Positions 1 through 5,140 of a stretch of DNA of 11,017 nucleotides are shown one piece after another. Below the pieces are notes generated by a model, which saw nothing but the letters and a program-made list of their open reading frames with translations, searched no databases and was not told the DNA's origin. The stretch's first letter is position 1. Each line of letters opens with the position of its first letter. A program made the translations under genes and the position numbers. The DNA comes from an uncultured Clostridia bacterium (GTDB taxonomy: Bacteria; Bacillota; Clostridia; TANB77; CAG-465). The stretch lies in the NCBI GenBank assembly GCA_947628575.1, contig CANRAK010000044.1, forward strand, positions 1-11,017, read 5' to 3'.

Positions 1-75
1 GGCCCGTTGGTCAAGCGGTTAAGACGCGACCCTCTCAAGGTCGAATCATGGGTTCGATTCCCGTACGGGTCACCA
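1..75 (+). tRNA. tRNA-Glu (anticodon CUC), CCA encoded
   Basis: A full cloverleaf can be folded. The acceptor stem is 1-7 with 65-71 (one G-U pair), the D stem 10-12/23-25, the anticodon stem 27-31/39-43 and the T stem 48-52/60-64 with a TTCGATT loop. The discriminator base is A72 and CCA is encoded at 73-75. The seven-base anticodon loop CTCTCAA at 32-38 puts CTC at 34-36, which reads GAG. The acceptor and D-arm sequence match bacterial tRNA-Glu. The CUC isoacceptor is less common than UUC in AT-rich Bacillota. The gene begins at the first base of the window, so its promoter and any upstream tRNA cluster are out of view. Confidence 0.96.
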
Positions 76-91
76 AATATAATTACTTAGA

Positions 92-115
92 AGTCGCTAT
101 TTTAGCGACTTTTAT
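92..115 (+). terminator. Intrinsic terminator after tRNA-Glu
   Basis: AGTCGCTA (92-99) and TAGCGACT (103-110) form a perfect 8-bp stem with a TTT loop, followed by TTTATATTT. It lies 16 bases after the tRNA and ends about 15 bases before the start codon of the thioesterase gene. It either separates the two units or lets a fraction of tRNA transcripts read through. Confidence 0.85.
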
Positions 116-132
116 ATTTAGGAGGGGTTATA

Positions 133-846
133 ATGGCAATATTTAATCAAAAAGTTACTGTTGTAGATATAGGTAAGGATTATCTACTATCTAACAGAGG
201 TTTTTTACGTGTACTACAAGAAGCAGCAAATCTTGCTAGTAATGAAGTAGGTCATGGAATTTCAGATATAGAGTCTACAGGAACAACATGGGTGCTTTTA
301 TATTGGCGTCTTAATATATTAAAACGTGTAGAATATAATTCTACTCTTTGTATAAAAACATGGACAAACTTTACTAGTAAAATTTACTCTATTCGTTATT
401 TTGAAGTTTATTGTAATGATGAGCTTATTGCAAAAGCTGATTCAAAATGGGTATATGTAGATTCAGTAAAACATTCTATACAAAAAATCCCAGAAGATTT
501 AATTAATTTATATAATCCTATAGAAGATAAACTATTTGAAAGTGAATATAATGAGAAACTAAAATTACCATATAATCTACCTGAAGTTTATTCATATAAA
601 ATAATGAAAAGGGATTTAGATGCTAATCATCATGTAAATAATATATCTTTTCTAGATATAGGACTTGAGGCTTTACCTGACAATATTAAAATTGATGATT
701 ATAATAACTTGTATATAACTTTTAAAAAGGAAATGAATTACAAAGATAATATATCATGCTACTATGAATTTAAAGAAAATAGACATATTGTATATTTATA
801 TAACAATACAACTAATGTACTTAGCGGAACTATTGTTATAGAGTAA
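133..846 (+). CDS. Acyl-ACP thioesterase (FatA/FatB-like, double hotdog)
   Basis: It hydrolyses acyl-acyl carrier protein to free fatty acid plus ACP in the cytoplasm, ending or diverting fatty acid synthesis. The 237 residues match the usual length of bacterial members of the acyl-ACP thioesterase family (two tandem hotdog folds). The N-terminal hotdog includes the segment GTTWVLLYWRLNI near residues 50-62. The second hotdog carries RDLDANHHVNN at 160-170, the family's catalytic region with D163, N165 and H167 in the expected D-x-N-x-H-V-N-N pattern. A strong SD AGGAGGGG (120-127) lies 5 bases before the ATG. There is no signal peptide or membrane segment. I find no convincing promoter between tRNA and gene: a TATAAT at 78-83 lacks a good -35, so it may depend partly on readthrough from the tRNA transcript. 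Chain-length specificity cannot be read from the sequence. Confidence 0.93.
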   Translation: MAIFNQKVTVVDIGKDYLLSNRGFLRVLQEAANLASNEVGHGISDIESTGTTWVLLYWRLNILKRVEYNSTLCIKTWTNFTSKIYSIRYFEVYCNDELIAKADSKWVYVDSVKHSIQKIPEDLINLYNPIEDKLFESEYNEKLKLPYNLPEVYSYKIMKRDLDANHHVNNISFLDIGLEALPDNIKIDDYNNLYITFKKEMNYKDNISCYYEFKENRHIVYLYNNTTNVLSGTIVIE

Positions 847-877
847 AAAAAATCTTGGAAATCCCAAGATTTTTTTA
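845..877. terminator. Bidirectional terminator between convergent genes
   Basis: AATCTTGG (851-858) pairs perfectly with CCAAGATT (864-871) around a five-base loop. An A-run lies on the left (845-850) and a T-run on the right (872-876), so each strand sees a stem followed by U residues. It serves both the thioesterase gene and the carboxypeptidase gene, whose stop codons are only 33 bases apart. Confidence 0.9.
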
Positions 878-879
878 TG

Positions 880-2151
880 CTATTTTTTTGCCTTACTTAA
901 TTTTTTTGTATTTACAAATACATATTGTCTTTTTTGGTATAAATTCTTTATTACAACTAAGATAATTATTATAAAAATAACAAATGCTAAAACTAGAATA
1001 TAATTTTTAGAAAACCACTTTTCAAAGCTAAATTCTACTTTTTCTTCTAATATTATATCTACATTATCTATCTTTTCATCGTTATAATATACTTCTACTT
1101 CTCCAAGCTTTTCTCCAAGTTGCATATAAGGTGTAACTTGAGTTTCACCATTATATACTAATTTTATGCTCTCTTTATCCACATTATCCGTATAAACAGA
1201 TATATCTTTTTTAGCTTTAATCTCTATCTTATCTTTAACACCATATAAAGTATCTATTTGTGCTATTATATCGTTCTTATTTACAATATTTTTATATGAA
1301 TATTTATTTGCTATATAATCGTATAGAGTTTCAGTATCAGTAAGATTATATGGAACAATAGAATACATATCCGCACCTGCTGTAATGCATAAAAGTGTAT
1401 TTCCTTCATCTACAGCATAACTTGCTAAGCAAATACCAGCATCACCTGTTGTACCTGTTTTACCACCTAATGTATATTTTAACTCTACATTTTTTCTTTG
1501 TGATATAGAAGCAATTGAGCTATCTACTGTTAATTTTCCATCAGATGTAGTATAGCTTTTCATAGTCATTATTTCTTTTAAAACTGGATTTTGGAGTGCA
1601 TACTTAAACATTTTAGCAACATCATTTATAGTAGAGTAATTTTGTTCATCGTCTATTCCTATTACATTAGCAAAATGTGAATTTGTCATACCAATTTGAG
1701 TTGCCTTTTCATTCATCTTCTCTACAAATACATTCATATCGCCAAATACACTCATTCCTAGTGCTAATGCACTATCTGCACCAGATGGAATTAGCATAGT
1801 AGCAAGTAGGTCATAATATGTTAGTTCATCTGTTTGCTCAATTTCAGCAATAGCATAATCATCTTCTAATATTGCATTTATACTATCAAAATCTACTGTA
1901 ACTTTCTCATTTAGATTATCTATATTTTCTATTGCAACTATAGAAGTCATAACCTTAGTAATACTTGCTATAGATATTACAGCATCCTCCTCCTTACCAT
2001 ATAGTAATTCTAAATCGTCATCCATCAAGTATACACCTGCATGTGGTGATACAATTTCTGGTGCTTCTACATCTACTGCATATATGCTTCTAATGAATAA
2101 AATATTAAATATATATATTAAACTTACAACTTTTAAAATTAAATTCCTCAT
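880..2151 (-). CDS. Serine-type D-Ala-D-Ala carboxypeptidase (PBP5/DacF-like, peptidase S11)
   Basis: It trims the terminal D-alanine from peptidoglycan pentapeptides outside the cell. The 423 residues show, in order: a signal peptide (1-25, probable cleavage after IYA at 23-25); an S11 catalytic domain with the acylating motif S63-I-T-K66 and KTGT at 231-234; a beta-rich C-terminal domain at about 285-375; and a hydrophobic membrane anchor at about 384-403 with a Lys/Arg-rich cytoplasmic tail. The second active-site motif, normally SxN, reads S123-G-A125 followed by D126, so the usual Asn is missing. The anchor is a true membrane span rather than the amphipathic helix of E. coli PBP5. No in-frame alternative start lies nearby and there is no good SD; a strong promoter sits right against the ATG. 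Whether it belongs to vegetative or sporulation wall metabolism is not visible. Confidence 0.93.
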   Translation of the reverse strand: MRNLILKVVSLIYIFNILFIRSIYAVDVEAPEIVSPHAGVYLMDDDLELLYGKEEDAVISIASITKVMTSIVAIENIDNLNEKVTVDFDSINAILEDDYAIAEIEQTDELTYYDLLATMLIPSGADSALALGMSVFGDMNVFVEKMNEKATQIGMTNSHFANVIGIDDEQNYSTINDVAKMFKYALQNPVLKEIMTMKSYTTSDGKLTVDSSIASISQRKNVELKYTLGGKTGTTGDAGICLASYAVDEGNTLLCITAGADMYSIVPYNLTDTETLYDYIANKYSYKNIVNKNDIIAQIDTLYGVKDKIEIKAKKDISVYTDNVDKESIKLVYNGETQVTPYMQLGEKLGEVEVYYNDEKIDNVDIILEEKVEFSFEKWFSKNYILVLAFVIFIIIILVVIKNLYQKRQYVFVNTKKLSKAKK

Positions 2152-2157
2152 AATAAT

Positions 2158-2185
2158 ATTCTACTCTAAATATATATTTTGTCAA
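2158..2185 (-). promoter_or_regulatory. Sigma-A promoter for the carboxypeptidase, apparently leaderless
   Basis: On the minus strand TTGACA (2185-2180) is followed after 16 bases by TAGAAT (2163-2158). Only six bases separate the -10 hexamer from the ATG at 2151-2149. With the usual -10 to +1 spacing, transcription would start at or within a base or two of the A of the start codon. The best upstream SD match is a weak AGAG placed before the -10, which would not be in the RNA. Confidence 0.65.
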
Positions 2186-2208
2186 TAAGGAAAATATTCG
2201 AATATTTA
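2179..2208 (+). promoter_or_regulatory. Possible divergent promoter for the 84-residue gene
   Basis: TTGTCA (2179-2184), then 18 bases, then TATTTA (2203-2208). The -35 is almost the same base pairs as the minus-strand TTGACA at 2180-2185, because TTGTCAA read backwards is TTGACAA. The two promoters would share one -35 box back to back. The -10 match is poor, so the assignment is tentative. Confidence 0.35.
2192..2207. promoter_or_regulatory. 16-bp perfect palindrome, candidate operator
   Basis: The sequence AAATATTCGAATATTT reads identically on both strands. It lies in the 95-bp divergent region, inside the spacer and -10 of the predicted plus-strand promoter and 7 bases upstream of the minus-strand -35. 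The centre TTCGAA carries the only GC pairs. Position and symmetry fit a dimeric regulator site. I do not recognise it as a LexA, Fur, Rex or GlnR box. AT-rich DNA yields some palindromes by chance, but 16 bp without mismatch is notable. Confidence 0.5.
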
Positions 2209-2246
2209 TCTAATATTAGCAAAAAATACTATTAGGTGATAAAAAA

Positions 2247-2501
2247 ATGATACAATTAACTCATAGATTTGAAATGAGAGATGGAATACCACAAATTGTT
2301 ATTTATGTATATACGCCAATAGAATATGAATTTGCATTAGATATTGACTCAGTAAAAAAAAATGCAGTAAATACAGTTGGGAAAATTAGAGAGTATGTTC
2401 AAAAAAATTTTTCAAATACCAATAACTCTACTGTAATGCTAATAGTTAATGGCGTAATTTTAGGAAGTGTTGCACTAACAAACATTTTAGTTGGAAAGTA
2501 A
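2247..2501 (+). CDS. Small protein of unknown function, 84 residues
   Basis: I do not recognise this family. The ATG is preceded by AGGTGAT (2234-2240) at normal spacing and the frame ends just before a clean terminator, so it is very likely a real gene. The N-terminal half looks like beta strands (DGIPQIVIYVYTP at 12-24), then a charged helix (KKNAVNTVGKIREYVQKNF near 37-55), a polar NTNNS turn, and a hydrophobic C-terminal stretch (about 62-82) that could be a buried strand-helix or a weak membrane segment. There is no signal peptide and no Cys. It stands alone between a divergent carboxypeptidase and a convergent lactate dehydrogenase. It shares the 2152-2246 control region, including the palindrome, with the carboxypeptidase, which might hint at an envelope link, but that is inference only. 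Confidence 0.75.
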   Translation: MIQLTHRFEMRDGIPQIVIYVYTPIEYEFALDIDSVKKNAVNTVGKIREYVQKNFSNTNNSTVMLIVNGVILGSVALTNILVGK

Positions 2502-2525
2502 AAAAGCACCGTTAAGGTGCTTTTT
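2501..2525. terminator. Bidirectional terminator
   Basis: AAAAAGCACC (2501-2510) pairs over all ten positions with GGTGCTTTTT (2516-2525) around a five-base loop GTTAA. It starts at the last base of the stop codon of the 84-residue gene and ends one base before the stop codon of ldhA on the other strand, so one hairpin ends both transcripts. Confidence 0.92.
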
Positions 2526-2526
2526 A

Positions 2527-3519
2527 TTAATTTACAAAGTTTTCACAATTTCCTGTTTCAAAAAATTCTTTTATATTCTGCATACTTATTTTTCCAATTT
2601 GATTTAAAGCTTCTTGTGTAAAGAATGCTTGATGTGCTGTTATAACTACATTTGGCATTGTTAATAGTACAGAAAGTTCAGTATTTCTATAATATGAATT
2701 AGACATATCATTTAAGAAAAAGTCTTCCTCGTCATCAAAAACATCAAGTCCAAGTCCACCAATTTTCCCTTTTCCTAGTTCTTCTATTAAGTCATCACTA
2801 TTTATTAGCTTTCCTCTACTTGTATTAATTATAACTACACCCTGCTTCATCTTACTAATAGCTGCTTTATTTATCATATTCTCATTATCTTTTGTAAGTG
2901 GACAATGAAGTGATATTATGTCTGATTTTTCATATAGTTCATCTAAATCTACATATCTAAATTCATTTTCTTTAGCATATTGTTCATCACGATATATATC
3001 ATAAGCTAAAACTTCTGTTCCAAATCCTTTCATTATATTAATAAATACTTTACCTATTTTTCCTGTACCTATTACTCCTATTGTTTTTCCATGAATATCA
3101 AAACCTAATAATCCATTTAATGTAAAGTTATATTTTTTTGTTCTTTGATATGCTTTATATATTTTCCTATCAAGACTTAATAATAAAGCAACAGCATGCT
3201 CTGCAACAGCATAAGGTGAGTAACCTGGTACTCTTACTACTTTCATATTTTCAGGTAAATTTTGTATATCTACATTATTAAATCCTGCACATCTTAAAAC
3301 TATAAGCTTTACTCCACATTCATTTAATATATCTAATGTTTCTTTATCTGCTATATCATTTACAAATATACAAACTGCATCATATCCTTTTGCTAAAGGT
3401 GCAGTTTCTTTATTTAGCTTTGTTTCTAGGTAAGTTATATCATAGTTATACTCTTTATTATATTCTTCAAATAATTTTTTATCATATTCTTTTGTATCAT
3501 AAAATAATATCTTAATCAT
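2527..3519 (-). CDS. ldhA: D-lactate dehydrogenase (LdhA-type, D-2-hydroxyacid dehydrogenase)
   Basis: It reduces pyruvate to D-lactate with NADH in the cytoplasm, regenerating NAD+ during fermentation. The chosen start gives 330 residues, close to E. coli LdhA. A longer frame reaches 3540, but the SD GGAGGT (3526-3531) lies inside that extension and 6 bases before the ATG at 3519, which decides the start. Visible landmarks are a VPGYSPYAVAEHAVALL helix at the hinge, the Rossmann motif GTGKIG, the catalytic Arg in NTSRGKLINS, the acidic residue in GLDVFDDEEDFF, and the catalytic His in TAHQAFFTQEAL. The last two segments are characteristic of the LdhA subgroup (E. coli has GHQAFLTAEAL), favouring lactate dehydrogenase over other 2-hydroxyacid or phosphoglycerate dehydrogenases. 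It is a single-gene unit. I saw no clear Rex box. Confidence 0.92.
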   Translation of the reverse strand: MIKILFYDTKEYDKKLFEEYNKEYNYDITYLETKLNKETAPLAKGYDAVCIFVNDIADKETLDILNECGVKLIVLRCAGFNNVDIQNLPENMKVVRVPGYSPYAVAEHAVALLLSLDRKIYKAYQRTKKYNFTLNGLLGFDIHGKTIGVIGTGKIGKVFINIMKGFGTEVLAYDIYRDEQYAKENEFRYVDLDELYEKSDIISLHCPLTKDNENMINKAAISKMKQGVVIINTSRGKLINSDDLIEELGKGKIGGLGLDVFDDEEDFFLNDMSNSYYRNTELSVLLTMPNVVITAHQAFFTQEALNQIGKISMQNIKEFFETGNCENFVN

Positions 3520-3545
3520 ATATTTACCTCCAATTAGCAAATTAT

Positions 3546-3574
3546 ATTATATCATTATTCTTACCCTCCTACAA
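3546..3574 (-). promoter_or_regulatory. ldhA promoter with extended -10
   Basis: On the minus strand TTGTAG (3574-3569), 17 bases, then TATAAT (3551-3546), with TGA directly before it giving an extended -10 (TGnTATAAT). The predicted RNA start near 3539 leaves a leader of about 20 bases, enough for the SD and little else. Confidence 0.7.
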
Positions 3575-3610
3575 TAATTTATAATTAAAAGTTTAGAAAA
3601 AGCCAAAAAT

Positions 3611-3640
3611 TTGCATTTTATATACAATTTATGGTATAAT
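3611..3640 (+). promoter_or_regulatory. Promoter of the HD-domain gene
   Basis: TTGCAT (3611-3616), 18 bases, then TATAAT (3635-3640) preceded by TGG, an extended -10. The predicted start near 3647 puts GAGGTG (3649-3654) at the very 5' end of the RNA. A possible TTG start codon at 3611 is part of this -35 and is therefore not the translation start. Confidence 0.7.
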
Positions 3641-3658
3641 ATAAAAGTGAGGTGTCTT

Positions 3659-4210
3659 ATGAAAATAGAGGAAAAATTTAAATTTTTTGATATCCTTTCA
3701 GACAATACACTATGTTCTTATGATGACGAATATAATCAATTTGTAAAAGAAATATTAAATAATGATATTGTATGTTTAATGAAGAAATTCATACAACATG
3801 GCAGTACAACTTGCTATGACCATTGTGTTAGTGTTTCTTATTACAGTTATAAAATAGCAAAAAAACTAAACTTAGATGCAAGATCTGTTGCAAGAGCCGG
3901 TTTACTACATGACCTATTCTTATATGATTGGCATGAAAATAAAGAAAAGTTACCATTATTTAAAAAACATGGATTTACACATCCACAAAGAGCATTAGAA
4001 AACGCATGTAAGTACTTTAACTTAAATGAAATAGAAAAAGATATCATTGCTAAACATATGTGGCCACTTACTTTTAGAAAAATACCAAAATATAAAGAAA
4101 GTGTTGTTGTTACTATGGTAGATAAATACTGTTCTACTAAAGAAACTTTTGAGCCACTATTTAATAAAATAACAAGCTTTAGTTTTAGTTCGAAAAATCA
4201 AGCTTTATAA
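3659..4210 (+). CDS. HD-domain protein, probable metal-dependent phosphohydrolase
   Basis: The 183-residue cytoplasmic protein belongs to the HD superfamily, whose members use clustered His/Asp residues to bind metals and hydrolyse phosphoesters or nucleotides. Seen in sequence: H55 in YDHCVSVSYYS, the eponymous H84-D85 in AGLLHDLFLYDW, H104 and H108 in KKHGFTHP, H133 in IAKHMW, and D155 in VTMVDKYCS. This full H...HD...H...H...D set suggests an active, possibly dinuclear site. The substrate is not evident; nothing resembles the HD-GYP, RelA/SpoT or dGTPase subfamilies. The start was chosen from the SD GAGGTG at 3649-3654; a longer frame beginning at TTG 3611 would overlap the promoter. It is a single-gene unit, divergent from ldhA, with no partner gene to hint at a pathway. 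Confidence 0.85.
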   Translation: MKIEEKFKFFDILSDNTLCSYDDEYNQFVKEILNNDIVCLMKKFIQHGSTTCYDHCVSVSYYSYKIAKKLNLDARSVARAGLLHDLFLYDWHENKEKLPLFKKHGFTHPQRALENACKYFNLNEIEKDIIAKHMWPLTFRKIPKYKESVVVTMVDKYCSTKETFEPLFNKITSFSFSSKNQAL

Positions 4211-4250
4211 AATAAATAAACCAGCAAGTAAATGCTGGTTTATTTATTTT
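4211..4250. terminator. Long bidirectional terminator
   Basis: AATAAATAAACCAGCA (4211-4226) pairs perfectly with the 16 bases at 4233-4248 around AGTAAA. The outer ten pairs are A/T and double as the A-tract/T-tract for each direction; the GC core is CCAGCA/TGCTGG. It exactly fills the gap between the stop codons of the HD gene and the convergent transporter gene. Confidence 0.92.
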
Positions 4251-5111
4251 TTATATTTTATCCTTGATAAAAATAGTAACATACTTTATTTTTAACTTTC
4301 TATGACGTACAATATTTTTCTTTATGTTGTTTTCTATTCTTGTAGCATCTATTAAGCTAATTTTAGGGTCCATAACAATTGTAAGTTGTAACTGGTAATA
4401 TGCACCATATTTTATTAAACATACTTTTAAATCTTTTATAGCTTCCTCTTTAAGTACTAGCTCTTTTACTTTATCTATTTGTTCTTTATCTTCTTCAACT
4501 TCACCTATTAATGCAAGCGAATTATCTCTAATAATTTGATATGATGTTTTTAGTACAATAACACCTATCAGTATAGAGCCTACTACATCTGAGTACTTAA
4601 GTATACTTACTTTATCTGAAAATTGTAAAAGTATAGTTATTATTATAACTCCTATAGTAGAGTATAAATCTGCTTTAGATTCTTTTACTGATGTAATAAG
4701 TACTTGACTATTAATTTTTTCACCTGTTTTATGCATAATAAATATAGCTAATAACTTTAATATGAACACTGCAATTAATAATATAAGTACAGATAATTGT
4801 GGTATAGTCTGCTCTTTTCCAAATGAGTTAAATATTATAAATATACCTAATAGTAATAGTACAATTCCTACAAATAAATTTGTTAAATATTCTACTTTTC
4901 CAAATCCAAATGGATGTACTTTAGTAGGTCGTTTTTTAGATATTTTTGAGCCAATAAGACAAACTATATCTGTTATAAAATCACTAAATGTATGCATACC
5001 ATCAGCAAATAGTGAGCCTAAATTAAAAATAACTCCTCCTACTACCTTCATAATTGAAATTACTAAATTATTAATCATACTATAAATTAAAATTTTAGAT
5101 TCCAGTTTCAT
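4251..5111 (-). CDS. Cation diffusion facilitator (CDF) family metal efflux transporter
   Basis: It is predicted to export a divalent metal ion across the cytoplasmic membrane, normally by proton antiport. The 286 residues give about six membrane spans (roughly 10-30, 32-52, 80-97, 105-127, 150-165, 174-192) and a cytoplasmic domain from about 205, the standard CDF plan. The span-2 metal motif is D37-x-x-H40-x-x-x-D44. In span 5, where zinc transporters have HxxxD, this protein has E144-S-K-A-D148, so the His ligand is replaced by Glu. The cytoplasmic domain also lacks the usual metal-binding His positions (DATRIE near 255-260, no His near the C-terminus). Metal preference is therefore uncertain, and a harder ion such as Mn2+ is conceivable. 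SD AAGGAG lies at 5123-5118. The gene starts 29 bases after glutamine synthetase with no hairpin between, so the two are very likely one operon. Confidence 0.9.
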   Translation of the reverse strand: MKLESKILIYSMINNLVISIMKVVGGVIFNLGSLFADGMHTFSDFITDIVCLIGSKISKKRPTKVHPFGFGKVEYLTNLFVGIVLLLLGIFIIFNSFGKEQTIPQLSVLILLIAVFILKLLAIFIMHKTGEKINSQVLITSVKESKADLYSTIGVIIITILLQFSDKVSILKYSDVVGSILIGVIVLKTSYQIIRDNSLALIGEVEEDKEQIDKVKELVLKEEAIKDLKVCLIKYGAYYQLQLTIVMDPKISLIDATRIENNIKKNIVRHRKLKIKYVTIFIKDKI

Positions 5112-5140
5112 TTGTTTCTCCTTATTTTCTTTAGTATACT

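Noticed and set aside
3520..3540. Longer lactate dehydrogenase frame starting at 3540 with seven extra residues
   Set aside because: The extra codons contain the SD GGAGGT itself, correctly placed for the ATG at 3519, and LdhA proteins begin at that point.
3611..3658. Longer HD protein frame starting at TTG 3611
   Set aside because: The TTG is part of the predicted -35 and the next bases hold the -10; the ATG at 3659 has its own SD.
3847..4047. 66-codon minus-strand frame inside the HD gene
   Set aside because: Antisense to the conserved HD motifs and without translation signals.
4762..5085. 107-codon open frame on the plus strand inside the CDF gene
   Set aside because: Shadow of the real minus-strand transporter; no SD and no recognisable protein features.
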